From contig JBBKXR010000173.1 in NCBI GenBank assembly GCA_037969585.1, positions 15,058-79,057 of the forward strand: 64,000 nt of DNA, read 5' to 3'. The stretch is from JBBKXR01 sp037969585 (lineage in GTDB: Bacteria > Verrucomicrobiota > Verrucomicrobiia > Verrucomicrobiales > DEV007). Below the pieces are notes generated by a model. It had not been told where the DNA came from. It did not search any database and saw only the letters and a program-made list of their open reading frames with translations. Positions 51,921 through 60,408 of the stretch are shown in pieces; the first letter of the stretch is position 1, and every line of letters begins with the position of its first letter. Made by a program: the position numbers and the translations under genes.

Positions 51921-52479
51921 ATCTCCCTCAAGACTCCTCCTCGGACTGGTCTCGGGCATCCTTTTCGGATTCCTACTTCAGAAAGGTCGAGTGGCTAAGT
52001 TCCGTGTCATTCTGGGACAATTTCTCCTCATCGACTGGACCGTGGCGAAAATCATGCTCACCGCTGTGGCGGTTGGTGCCGTCGGCGTCTGGAGCATGCT
52101 CGCGATGGGCTGGATCGAACTGCACATCAAGGCTACCGTGTTCGGCGGCATCATCATCGGAGGCCTGCTATTCGGCTTCGGCATGGCCGTCTTCGGTTAC
52201 TGCCCCGGCACCAGCGTGGCCGCCTGCGGTGAAGGACGACGGGACGCCATGGTCGGGGTTGCCGGCATGCTTTTTGGCGCCCTCATCTTCGTTCTCACTT
52301 TTCCTTTCATGGAAGGACCCATCAAGGCGTGGGGTGATTGGGGAAAGGTCACACTACCTGACGTTACCGGCATCTCGCCGTGGATCTATATCGCCGCGCT
52401 GATGGTTGCGACCCTGTTAGTGCGGTTGTTCTCGAAGCGACGTCGCGAACCCTATTACGAACGCATTGATCGTAACTAA
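51913..52479 (+). CDS. YeeE/YedE-family sulfur transporter, C-terminal half (pair 1)
   Basis: A 188-residue membrane protein completing the pair: LVSGILFGFLLQKGRVAKF at the start, then FGGIIIGGLLFGFGMAVFGYCPGTSVAACGEG with the second Cys-containing signature. An AAAGGAGG ribosome site at 51896-51903 sits nine bases before ATG 51913, which decides the start over a longer frame at 51892. It overlaps the preceding stop by eight bases. Sixteen bases later the dioxygenase fusion starts. Confidence 0.9.
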   Translation: MFESPSRLLLGLVSGILFGFLLQKGRVAKFRVILGQFLLIDWTVAKIMLTAVAVGAVGVWSMLAMGWIELHIKATVFGGIIIGGLLFGFGMAVFGYCPGTSVAACGEGRRDAMVGVAGMLFGALIFVLTFPFMEGPIKAWGDWGKVTLPDVTGISPWIYIAALMVATLLVRLFSKRRREPYYERIDRN

Positions 52480-52495
52480 CCCCCCGTAAACTGAC

Positions 52496-53899
52496 ATGGC
52501 CCTCATTTTTGAACGCATCCATACCGAAGGCATCGCCGAGCTCTCCTACCTCCTCGGCGATGATAGCGAAGGCGTTGCCGCCGTTTTCGATCCGACCCCC
52601 GACGTGGAAAAGTATGTCGAGCTCGCTCGCGAGAAAAGCGTGTCGATCACCCACATCTTCGAAACTCATATCCACGCGGATCTTGTCAGTGGCGCGCGCG
52701 AATTGTGCGACCGGGTCAAGTCCGCGAAAGTCTATGTCAGTCATGAAGAAGACGCGAAGTATGGCTTTGACCACGAGAAACTGGCCGATGGGGATCAGTT
52801 CACTTTTGGTGAGACGATCATAACGGTGCGCCACACTCCCGGGCATACCCCGGAACACGTGAGCTACGTCCTGGCTGAACAAGACCACTCCGACACTCCA
52901 TGGGGTGTGCTGACCGGCGATTCGTTGTTCGTCGACTCCGCCGGCCGTCCTGATCTTTTAGGTGCCAAGGAAACCGAGGAGCTGACCAGGAAGCTATTCG
53001 ACACCCTGCGCGAATTTTATCTCACGCTTCCCGACAGTGTGATGATCTTTCCCGCGCACGGCCACGGCTCGCCGTGTGGAGCGGATATCGGCGACCGTCT
53101 ACAAAGCACAATCGGGCACGAGCGAAAGTTTAATCCCTATCTGCAGATAACCGACTTTGAGAAATTCAAGGCACACGCGCTCGACGGCGCCCCGCCGGTG
53201 CCGACCTACTATCCGCGAATGAAGAAGGTGAACGCCAAGGGGCCCGAGATTCTTGGCAATCTCCCGCGTGTTGCGGCGCTCCCGCCCAAAGTGTTCAAGG
53301 AAGCTGTGGACAACAAAGAAGGCACAATCATCGATACCCGCATGATGCTCGCCTTCGGAGGTGGCCACATCAAGGGTGCGCTTAATATCGGTGCTTCACC
53401 GATGCTCTCGATCTGGGCCGGGTGGCTGCTTGAGCCTGACGAGCCGATCCTGTTGGTTGTCGATAACGACAGCGAGATCGATGAAGTGGTAAAATATTTT
53501 CTGCGAACCGGGTATACCAAGTTTGCGGGCTATCTAACCGGTGGCATGAAAGCCTGGGACAATGCAGGCTTCGAACTGGAGGACGTCGGCCAGATGACCG
53601 TGCATGAAATCAAGGATGCCGACTCGCGGTTGCAGGTACTTGACGTGCGCTCGCCCGACGAATGGCAGTCGGGACACATTCCCGGAGCCCGGCATGCGTT
53701 CCTTCCAGATCTGCGCAAGAAAGTCGCCGACCTGGATCGGGAGGTTCCTGTCGCGGTGTACTGCGACAGTGGGTATCGCGCGAGCATCGGAACCAGCATT
53801 CTCAAGCAGGAAAAATTTAAGTGCGTCTGCAACATTCCGGGCAGCTGGCAGGCATGGAAGAAAGCAAAGTTCCCAATCGAAGGAGGGAATGGTAAATGA
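52496..53899 (+). CDS. Persulfide dioxygenase-rhodanese fusion
   Basis: A 467-residue protein: an ETHE1-type metallo-beta-lactamase dioxygenase (about 1-245; THIHADLVSGAREL with His 58, His 60, Asp 62; HTPGHTPEHVSY; GDSLFVDSAGRPDL; FPAHGHGSPCG) followed by two rhodanese modules. The first (about 265-360) has no Cys at its active loop (LLVVDNDSEIDE); the second has VYCDSGYRAS with Cys 423. It matches CstB-like proteins that oxidise persulfide to sulfite and form thiosulfate. Cytoplasmic. The stop overlaps the next ATG as ATGA. It supplies sulfite to the sulfite oxidase of the same operon. Confidence 0.92.
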   Translation: MALIFERIHTEGIAELSYLLGDDSEGVAAVFDPTPDVEKYVELAREKSVSITHIFETHIHADLVSGARELCDRVKSAKVYVSHEEDAKYGFDHEKLADGDQFTFGETIITVRHTPGHTPEHVSYVLAEQDHSDTPWGVLTGDSLFVDSAGRPDLLGAKETEELTRKLFDTLREFYLTLPDSVMIFPAHGHGSPCGADIGDRLQSTIGHERKFNPYLQITDFEKFKAHALDGAPPVPTYYPRMKKVNAKGPEILGNLPRVAALPPKVFKEAVDNKEGTIIDTRMMLAFGGGHIKGALNIGASPMLSIWAGWLLEPDEPILLVVDNDSEIDEVVKYFLRTGYTKFAGYLTGGMKAWDNAGFELEDVGQMTVHEIKDADSRLQVLDVRSPDEWQSGHIPGARHAFLPDLRKKVADLDREVPVAVYCDSGYRASIGTSILKQEKFKCVCNIPGSWQAWKKAKFPIEGGNGK

Positions 53900-54486
53900 G
53901 TCGTGCGCTGCTTTTCGTAATGTTGTTTCTGCCTACGCTCGCGAGTGGCGCGGACTTTGGTGTGGACGCGAAGGATTACGATGGCCCGGCATGGTCGCCG
54001 TATCTCGTTGGCGGACTGATCGGTGTGCTTGCCTGGCTGACATTCTATTTTGCGGACAAGACGATCGGCGCGTCATCCTTTTACGCGACGCTTGCCGGCT
54101 TTGTCGGAAAGTGGATCGCGCCAAAACACACCGGTTCGCTCGACTACTACAAAAACAATCCGCCGGCGGTGAACTGGGGTTTTGTTTTCGTCGTCTGCAC
54201 GATCATCGGAGCGTTCATCGCCGCCTGGACAGGTGGTGAATTCCGCAACGAATGGTTGCACCCGATGTGGGTCGATCGCTTTGGCGAGAACAGCATGCTG
54301 CTGCGTGGTACCGTGGGCTTTGTCGGCGGTCTGATGATGGCCTTCGGTGCCAGGCTCGCCGGCGGTTGCACCAGCGGCCACGGCATCTCCGGCACGTTGC
54401 AACTCAACGCAGGCTCATGGCTCACCGTGATCTGTATGTTTATCGCCGGCATCGCCACCGCAATGCTCCTATACACACTCCTATGA
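53896..54486 (+). CDS. YeeE/YedE-family transporter, N-terminal half (pair 2)
   Basis: A 196-residue membrane protein: a signal-like first helix, then WSPYLVGGLIGVLAWLTFYFADKTIG and GFVGGLMMAFGARLAGGCTSGHGISGTLQLNAG. Clear paralog of 51375-51920 and followed by its own C-half, so a second transporter, maybe for a different cargo (a sulfur anion in or out). Coupled by ATGA overlap to the gene before and by ATGA overlap to the gene after. Confidence 0.9.
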   Translation: MSRALLFVMLFLPTLASGADFGVDAKDYDGPAWSPYLVGGLIGVLAWLTFYFADKTIGASSFYATLAGFVGKWIAPKHTGSLDYYKNNPPAVNWGFVFVVCTIIGAFIAAWTGGEFRNEWLHPMWVDRFGENSMLLRGTVGFVGGLMMAFGARLAGGCTSGHGISGTLQLNAGSWLTVICMFIAGIATAMLLYTLL

Positions 54487-55073
54487 TTGATCCCGGAAAA
54501 GTCGTCAAAGAGTCGAGTCAGTCGTCAGCCGACGGGCCGGGCGCCAAGCAGATGCTGACCGCCATCATCTTTGGCCTGATCTTCGGCTTCCTGCTGCAAT
54601 AAGGAGGGGTCGCAAAATACAATGTGCTCATCGGCCAACTGCTCTTGCAGGACTTCACCGTCGTGAAGATCATGGTCAGCGCGATCATCGTCGGCATGGC
54701 CGGCATCTTCACGCTGAACCATTTCGCCAAAGTCAATCTGCACATCAAACCGACCCGCATCGGTGCGCAATCAATCGGTGGTCTGCTCTTCGGCGCGGGC
54801 TTCGCGCTCATCGCTTACTGCCCCGGCACGGGCGCTGCCGCGCTCGGGCAAGGTAGCTGGGATGTGCTCTTCGGTTTCGCCGGTCTTATGGTCGGCTCGT
54901 ATCTCTACGCCGAAATGTCCGCATGGCTGAAGCAGACGGTCGAGACTTGGGGCGACAAGGGAAAACTCACGCTGCCCGATATCCTGAACATTCCGCGCCT
55001 GCCGTTTGCCTATGCGATGTGCGTCCTGCTCACCATCGGGCTCATCTTTCTGCAGCGCATGTACCCGCGCTGA
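54483..55073 (+). pseudogene. YeeE/YedE C-terminal half (pair 2), split by an in-frame TAA
   Basis: The frame starting at ATG 54483 gives MIDPGKVVKESSQSS then MLTAIIFGLIFGFLLQ, ends at TAA 54600-54602, then continues in the same frame GGVAKYNVLIGQLLLQDFTVVKIMV to YCPGTGAAALGQG and on to TGA at 55073. In pair 1 the same spot reads LLQKGRVAKF, so one A to T change (AAA to TAA at the Lys codon) explains the break. Either it is a nonsense allele, a sequencing error, or two peptides reinitiate: GGAGGGG follows the TAA, and an in-frame GTG lies 14 bases after it at 54624. The rest is intact, implying a recent change. Confidence 0.85.
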
Positions 55074-55094
55074 ACACTTTCACCAATCATCACC

Positions 55095-55193
55095 ATGTTC
55101 GCCTTCGGATCAGAAACTCAAGTGTCGGAAACCGACGCCGACATCTGGTATGCACGCCTCGTGCAGAACAGCAATTTTACCGACCTACTATGA
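55095..55193 (+). CDS. Small 32-residue ORF coupled to sulfite oxidase
   Basis: ATG 55095 begins a 32-codon frame (MFAFGSETQVSETDADIWYA then RLVQNSNFTDLL) whose TGA overlaps the ATG of the sulfite oxidase gene as ATGA. The spacing of 21 bases from the gene before and the coupled overlap suggest it is translated. No clear ribosome site and no recognised family. It may be a small protein, a leader, or a remnant of a longer one. Confidence 0.4.
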   Translation: MFAFGSETQVSETDADIWYARLVQNSNFTDLL

Positions 55194-56278
55194 AAAAGGC
55201 GCCCGACCAGCCTGCGACGCGAATCACCGGCGGGATGATTGTCCGTGAAAAGGAACCGGTAAATCTTGAGATGCGGTTCGGATCGACGGACGGTTGCGTT
55301 ACCCCGGTCGAGCATTTTTATGTACGCTGCCACCATCCGCTTCCGACCATCGATCTCGGTAAGTGGCGGCTTTGCGTCGAGGGCGACGTGGAAGAGGCAT
55401 TTGAACTCACATTTGACGAGCTGAGCTCGATGGAGACGCGCACTGTCACTACGACGATGGAATGCGCCGGCAACGGGCGTGTTTTTCTCAGTCCCCAGCG
55501 CGATGGCACGCAGTGGGAGGGTGGCGCGATCGGCACGGCGGAGTGGACCGGCGTGCCGCTCAACGCGGTGCTTCAGCGCGCGGGTGTGCAGGAGTCGGTA
55601 TGCGAGATCATTCTCGAGGGCGCGGACAAAGGTGACATTATGCAGCCGCCAAGACCTGCGGGGAAAATCCACTTTTCGCGCAGCCTGCCGCTGAGTAAGG
55701 CAAACGACAATGTGCTGCTCGCGTTGCAGATGAATGGTGAGGATCTCACCGCGGAGCATGGCTTCCCTGTGCGCGCCGTAGTACCGGGTTGGTATGGCAT
55801 GGCGGCGGTGAAATGGCTCACTCGTATCGTCGCCAGCACTGAGCCCTATAACGGTTTTTACCAAACGATCGACTACGCCTACTGGGAGCGCGGTTCGAGC
55901 GCGCCGACACTGGTGCCGATCACCGAGATGCGCGTTAAATCGCAGATCGCGCGGCCGGAATTTGCCGAAGCGGTGCGGGCGGGAGAACGGTATCGCGTCC
56001 ACGGCGCAGCGTGGACGGGCGATGGCGAGATTGTGAAGGTGGAGGTGAGCGTCGATGGCGGCACGACATGGAACGAGGCGGGCCTGCTCGGCGATCCGAT
56101 GGCACACGTCTGGCGACTGTGGGAATATCAATGGGCCGTTCCGGCTACGCCCGGGAAAGCCGTACTGATGGCGCGCGCAACCGATTCAGCAGGACGCACC
56201 CAACCGTCCGGGCATGACGACGATCGTGGCGCTTACATCATCCATCACAGGCAGCCGATTGAGGTACTCATCCGTTGA
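55190..56278 (+). CDS. Sulfite oxidase, molybdopterin type
   Basis: A 362-residue protein of the sulfite oxidase family: FYVRCHHPLP and the Mo ligand Cys 92 in TTTMECAGNGRVF, then GTAEWTGVPL, HGFPVRAVVPGWYGMAAVKWL and the dimerisation domain (VKVEVSVDGGTTWNEAGL). No signal peptide or cytochrome b5 domain, so it differs from periplasmic SorA and eukaryotic enzymes; it probably acts in the cytoplasm. It oxidises sulfite from the persulfide dioxygenase to sulfate. The ATG is fixed by the ATGA overlap; the longer frame upstream is antisense-like without homology. Confidence 0.92.
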   Translation: MKKAPDQPATRITGGMIVREKEPVNLEMRFGSTDGCVTPVEHFYVRCHHPLPTIDLGKWRLCVEGDVEEAFELTFDELSSMETRTVTTTMECAGNGRVFLSPQRDGTQWEGGAIGTAEWTGVPLNAVLQRAGVQESVCEIILEGADKGDIMQPPRPAGKIHFSRSLPLSKANDNVLLALQMNGEDLTAEHGFPVRAVVPGWYGMAAVKWLTRIVASTEPYNGFYQTIDYAYWERGSSAPTLVPITEMRVKSQIARPEFAEAVRAGERYRVHGAAWTGDGEIVKVEVSVDGGTTWNEAGLLGDPMAHVWRLWEYQWAVPATPGKAVLMARATDSAGRTQPSGHDDDRGAYIIHHRQPIEVLIR

Positions 56279-56325
56279 CGTGACTATTTATTCAAACCAT
56301 TCAAACCCCAAAACAAAACCCACCT

Positions 56326-56805
56326 ATGAAAACGCCACCCATGAAAACCCTGCTCAACACTCTCGCTCTTGCCTTGGCCGTGTTCATCATAATGCCGCTC
56401 AATGTGATGACCGCTGAAAACGAAACCACCGCCTCCGACAGAACCCACAAGGTTGTCTTCGAAGTAACGGCTGACGGTGCCGAGAAATGGCTTGGCGCTT
56501 TGCGCAACGTCGAGAACGCCCAGAAATCGCTCGGTGGAGAAACCGTCAAATTTGAGGTGGTGACGCACGGCAAGGGGCTTGGCATGTTGCTCGCGAAAAA
56601 TGCCGATGAGAACGCCGAATTGAAGGAGAAGCTCGCCAAGTTGCACGCCGACGGTGTCGTATTCGCAGCTTGCGAAAATACCATGCGGCGCGACAACGTG
56701 GAGAAAAAGGATCTCGTCGATCAGGCCACGACGGTGGATTCCGGTGTTGGCGAGGTGATCCGCAAGCAGGGAGAAGGATACTCTTACATCAAGATTGGTG
56801 GATAA
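56326..56805 (+). CDS. Exported DsrE-family sulfur relay-like protein
   Basis: A 159-residue protein with signal peptide and a DsrE/F-like fold: HKVVFEVTADGAEKWLGALRNVENAQKSLGG, VKFEVVTHGKGLGMLL, GVVFAACENTMRRDNV with a Cys at the site where DsrE proteins bind sulfur, and the end QGEGYSYIKIGG. It probably carries sulfane sulfur outside the cytoplasm. ATG 56326 is used; a second ATG at 56341 is also possible. It ends the operon, 47 bases after the sulfite oxidase. Confidence 0.85.
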   Translation: MKTPPMKTLLNTLALALAVFIIMPLNVMTAENETTASDRTHKVVFEVTADGAEKWLGALRNVENAQKSLGGETVKFEVVTHGKGLGMLLAKNADENAELKEKLAKLHADGVVFAACENTMRRDNVEKKDLVDQATTVDSGVGEVIRKQGEGYSYIKIGG

Positions 56806-57160
56806 CTTCCGCGGCCCGTAATTAATGCTCTGAAGTTAACTCGGTTGCTCGCTGAGGCGTAGCCGGCAGGGTCATCGAATGCCGAAATTATCAGCCTGCT
56901 GCACGCCTGCGACACCCATGGTCGCATCCGTTTCCGGAGCGGCAGGAAGGGCGAACTCGCGGCGAAATGATCGGTGGATTCGGTCGCGGGCCCTGTCGCA
57001 AAGGGCAATTCGCGAGCATACGCCAAGTGTTATACTCATCGCTGCGGGTGATACCAGCAGCGACGCCATAATCATCGGCCTGACCCGTGGGCGCGCTCGT
57101 CGAAGGGTGCCGTAGCAAGGGGTGCCACAGCGACTCTTTTCGGGTTCCAGCCCGTCCCGG
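56806..57160. other. Intergenic stretch after the sulfur operon
   Basis: About 355 bases without a supportable gene. Frames on both strands are open but of no recognised family. No clear terminator seen. Confidence 0.45.
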
Positions 57161-57883
57161 TCACCGCTCGAGATGGCCTTCCGTTTGCAGTGCCTCCATG
57201 ATTTTCAGCGCGGCAAAGGCGTCATTGGCGGCGTAGAGCAGCTGCGCGGGGCGGAGCTCGCGCAGCGCCCAGTTACTGGTCGTGATGGATTTGGATTTCT
57301 TGAAGCCCAGGTTGAGCAGAGCTCCCATCGCTCCACGGACGCCGATCTGCCCCCGGTAGCCCATCTGGCGGAATACCTGATCGAGATCGAGGACGTGATT
57401 GAGGGAAATTCCCAGTCGGTTGCGGATCTGGCCTCTATCGTTCTTCAATCCGAAGCCCACCTTAAGGACGCGCTCGGAGGCAATCAGATTGGCGGCGACT
57501 TTCTCACATTCACTGCGATGAAGCTGGAACAGAAAGGCTTTGTCGGTCAGAGCGAATTGAACGACATGGGGGCCGTCACTTTTCTGTCCTACTTTGAAGG
57601 TCGGCCTGGCTTCGGTGTCAAATCCGCCAATCCCTGCGGCGAGAATTTCGTCTGCCGCATCCTGACATTCGGCGCGGGTCCCGGGCACGTGGATTTGATC
57701 GGCGGAAAGTCCCGGGAAGGCGGGTAACAGGCCGGTCTCCGATTTCGTCGGCGCCACAGGTCTAGGCTGCTTTTCGGCCTTGTCTTCTCGTTGGTCTGCG
57801 TCGGCACTGCCGGGCGCGGAGTTCGGTGGCGACGAAACGGGGCGACGGCGCCGGCGGGGGGGACGGGGTTCAGGTTTGCTCAT
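57161..57883 (-). CDS. 3'-5' exonuclease, RNase D-like DEDDy
   Basis: A 240-residue DEDD exonuclease with a basic, proline-rich N-terminus (about 1-60; PPRRRRRPVS). Core motifs: GGFDTEARPTF (Asp/Glu), LKVGFGLKNDRGQIRN (Asp) and YAANDAFAALKIMEAL (Tyr-x3-Asp). It lacks the HRDC domain of RNase D and is like short 3'-5' exonuclease-domain proteins. It trims RNA or DNA 3' ends. Monocistronic, convergent with the sulfur operon. Confidence 0.88.
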   Translation of the reverse strand: MSKPEPRPPRRRRRPVSSPPNSAPGSADADQREDKAEKQPRPVAPTKSETGLLPAFPGLSADQIHVPGTRAECQDAADEILAAGIGGFDTEARPTFKVGQKSDGPHVVQFALTDKAFLFQLHRSECEKVAANLIASERVLKVGFGLKNDRGQIRNRLGISLNHVLDLDQVFRQMGYRGQIGVRGAMGALLNLGFKKSKSITTSNWALRELRPAQLLYAANDAFAALKIMEALQTEGHLER

Positions 57884-58314
57884 CTTATCTCGGTGCAGCT
57901 GCAGCGTGGCATTTTGATGGAAGTCTTGTCCACTTGCAAACGCCCACGTGGGTATTTGGGCTGTTCAGGGAAGCGAGCGGTTCTCGCCAGCTCCGATGTC
58001 ACCTCCGGGAATTTTCCTCCGAAGCCCGCCGCTCCGCCTTCGCGCCTAGAGCTCCCGAAGGTAGCTGTCCTGAATCGTATGCTAAGCGTGGTCCTGAAGC
58101 GCAGCCGTTGCGTAACCGTTTGCCCTGCGCAGGGCCTTTTACAGCTACTTGGGCCGCCGTTTGAACGAAAGGCGTTGGTGATCAATGCGTGGCAATCACT
58201 GGGAAAAATCGGGTTGCCGCAGGATTTGATGAAATTTTCCTAACGGGCTAACGCAATTGCTTGTATTATTTGCAATAAATACTATAATTATCATAATTAT
58301 CCGTTGCGTCAGCG
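57884..58314. other. Intergenic stretch, AT-rich at its right end
   Basis: About 430 bases. No convincing gene. The last 55 bases are strikingly AT-rich and carry the promoter candidate for the prepilin-like gene. Confidence 0.5.
58261..58288 (+). promoter_or_regulatory. Candidate promoter of the prepilin-like gene
   Basis: -35 TTGTAT (58261-58266) and -10 TATAAT (58283-58288) with a 16-base spacer, 26 bases before the ATG. Two ATAATTAT palindromes overlap or follow the -10 box. Confidence 0.5.
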
Positions 58315-59322
58315 ATGAATGACCGATCTCTACATTTTTTTACTCAACCTCACTTGAGACGAGCCGCCAAAGCTTTCACTCTGGTGGAGGTCTTGATTGC
58401 GGTTTCGGTACTCGCGGTGATTGCCGGTCTGGCAGTGTCGTCATTTGGCGGATTCAAGGGATCGGTCGAACAGCAGAAACTCGCCAACGACGTCAACACT
58501 CTCAACTCAGCGATAAGCCTTTATATCATATCGGGAGGCTCTCTCGATAAGGTGACTGATCCCATACAGGTCATCGACAAACTGAAGACGGTCGTTGATG
58601 CCGACCTCGAAAAAAGGATGCCGGGATCGAGCAGTTCATTGATCGACCGTCGACTTACAGCGATCACCACGACATCCGTTCCCACCGAGGTATTTGCAGA
58701 ATGGATTCCTGCAGACTCCCAATTCAAGGTAGTGACGAACAAATCTCCCAGTCAAAGTATTCGTATCGTCGCGTTCGAACTGGGAACGCCGCCAGCTTCC
58801 GTTGTCTCAGAGGCACGCGAGCCAAGCATGAAATTTTCAAAAGTCTCTAAGTGGATCTGGGACTATCAGGATAGAGCATTGGATCCTCGACTGGCTCCAA
58901 GTGCCATCCCTCTCAGTATTCTCGCGCCACCAAGCAATCCTTTGGCTACGGTAGTTCCGCCACCACCGGCCCCGCCGGTGATTCTCGCTTCTCCAGATTT
59001 TTCGCTGCCTGGAGCAGGCTTGCCCGATCCGATGGGCAATTTCATTCCGTGGACAAAGGCCGACTATCCACTTTCCATCACACTGATCGATCCGAATCCG
59101 GCCGGTGCCGCCGAGATCATCTTCTGGGTCAATGGCAACGCCCCGGGCGTTTACTCCGGCCAGACGCTGACTCTGTTCCCGGATGATCTCGTAACCGCCT
59201 ATGCCAAGCCGTTGAATCCGACCTCGCACATCCAGAGTTCTAATGCACAGGAAGTTTACACGGCGACACTGGTCAACCCGAATCTCAACTTCTCGATCGG
59301 CGTTTCGAGCAGCGGTCCCTGA
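58315..59322 (+). CDS. Prepilin-type N-terminal methylation protein
   Basis: A 335-residue protein with a type IV prepilin signal: basic leader then KAFTLVEVLIAVSVLAVIAGLAVSSFGGF, cleaved before Phe, Glu at +5. The first 120 residues form the pilin helix; the rest is longer than a normal pseudopilin. The C-terminal part (YPLSITLIDPNPAGAAEIIF, GVYSGQTLTLFPDDLVTAYAKPL) resembles the small chitobiase C-terminal-type beta domain. No other secretion or pilus gene is near. It is probably a surface or secretion-associated minor pilin; the exact system is unknown. Confidence 0.78.
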   Translation: MNDRSLHFFTQPHLRRAAKAFTLVEVLIAVSVLAVIAGLAVSSFGGFKGSVEQQKLANDVNTLNSAISLYIISGGSLDKVTDPIQVIDKLKTVVDADLEKRMPGSSSSLIDRRLTAITTTSVPTEVFAEWIPADSQFKVVTNKSPSQSIRIVAFELGTPPASVVSEAREPSMKFSKVSKWIWDYQDRALDPRLAPSAIPLSILAPPSNPLATVVPPPPAPPVILASPDFSLPGAGLPDPMGNFIPWTKADYPLSITLIDPNPAGAAEIIFWVNGNAPGVYSGQTLTLFPDDLVTAYAKPLNPTSHIQSSNAQEVYTATLVNPNLNFSIGVSSSGP

Positions 59323-59397
59323 TTTAAGCAAAGGCCTACCTCAAGAGCCGTCCCAATCCAATTCCATCCAATCTAGTCCCGCCCACTCCCGGTAGCC

Positions 59398-60408
59398 ATG
59401 AAAACCCTATTGATTTTTCTGACCTGCTTCTTTTTGAATGTATTTTCCCAGTTGGCAACTGCGGAAGAGGTGAGTGTCTATGTCACCGGCGATCCGATCC
59501 AGACCGGCTCGGCAGCGAATCTCAAAGCACGTTTCCAAAACGTCGCGACCATGAACGGAACCAGCGTGGATTTACTGGGTGAAGTTGTTTCTCAGACGAC
59601 AAACAAGACCAACAACTTCTGGCAGGGTGGAGTATGGGCGCAGCCCGGTGACTTCGTGTTCTCTTTCAACAATATGGTGATCGGGGAGCCTCGCCAGGCA
59701 ACAGTACGCTGGACCTTTCTCGAATCAGGTACCAGCACCCCGGTGGTGTTCGATGAGTTTACCATCACAATCGATGACCTCGACCATAAGCTAAGCGGCG
59801 GTGACGGCCGCATCGAAACCGTGACTACCAGCAATGCCATCTCGTACACCGTCGACACTTTGACCAACCTGTCAGTCAACCGAACGGCGAACGCGCTGAC
59901 GGCGACTGGCAGCGCGAATCAGAATCCCGGTGATAAAGATGGAGCGATTCGCTATCGCTTTTTGCAGCTGTCGAGTTTCACCATGACCTACCAAACCGAA
60001 CCTCGAGGGGCGACTAACTCGGCCTTTCATCACGACGCGCACGGCAGCTTCAAATTCGACGATCCTGTCGATACAAATATCGGTGTGCAACTCTACTACA
60101 CCTACCATTTTGAAAATGAAGAAGACGTTCCCGTGACGGTTGACTTTTCATCCACGCTTCCCGCTGGCCTCGCCTGGGACACTGGATTTGTTCCGGAAAA
60201 TAATGGTTCATTATCGGGGGGCATCCCGACTTACAGCAACCAGACGATTGGCATCAGCGGCTTGTTGCTCGATCCCGGTCAGCACAGCCTCGTCTTTCGC
60301 ACCATCAGAACCAGCGCGTCGGGAACCATTTCAACCAGCGGCAAAGTGATGGCCACTGCTCCTTCCGGCACCTACCGGGATGCCACGGCCGTGATCACTT
60401 TGCCGTGA
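59398..60408 (+). CDS. Exported hypothetical beta-rich protein
   Basis: A 336-residue protein with a signal peptide (MKTLLIFLTCFFLNVFSQLATA) and a beta-rich Thr/Ser/Asn-rich body. I recognise no family; DQNTG-type tags and C-terminal anchors are absent. It follows the prepilin-like gene by 75 bases on the same strand and may be co-transcribed and co-exported with it. Confidence 0.65.
   Translation: MKTLLIFLTCFFLNVFSQLATAEEVSVYVTGDPIQTGSAANLKARFQNVATMNGTSVDLLGEVVSQTTNKTNNFWQGGVWAQPGDFVFSFNNMVIGEPRQATVRWTFLESGTSTPVVFDEFTITIDDLDHKLSGGDGRIETVTTSNAISYTVDTLTNLSVNRTANALTATGSANQNPGDKDGAIRYRFLQLSSFTMTYQTEPRGATNSAFHHDAHGSFKFDDPVDTNIGVQLYYTYHFENEEDVPVTVDFSSTLPAGLAWDTGFVPENNGSLSGGIPTYSNQTIGISGLLLDPGQHSLVFRTIRTSASGTISTSGKVMATAPSGTYRDATAVITLP

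Noticed and set aside
55118..56131. Long minus-strand frame opposite the sulfite oxidase
   Set aside because: Arg/His-rich composition typical of a shadow; the plus strand is a coupled member of the sulfur operon.
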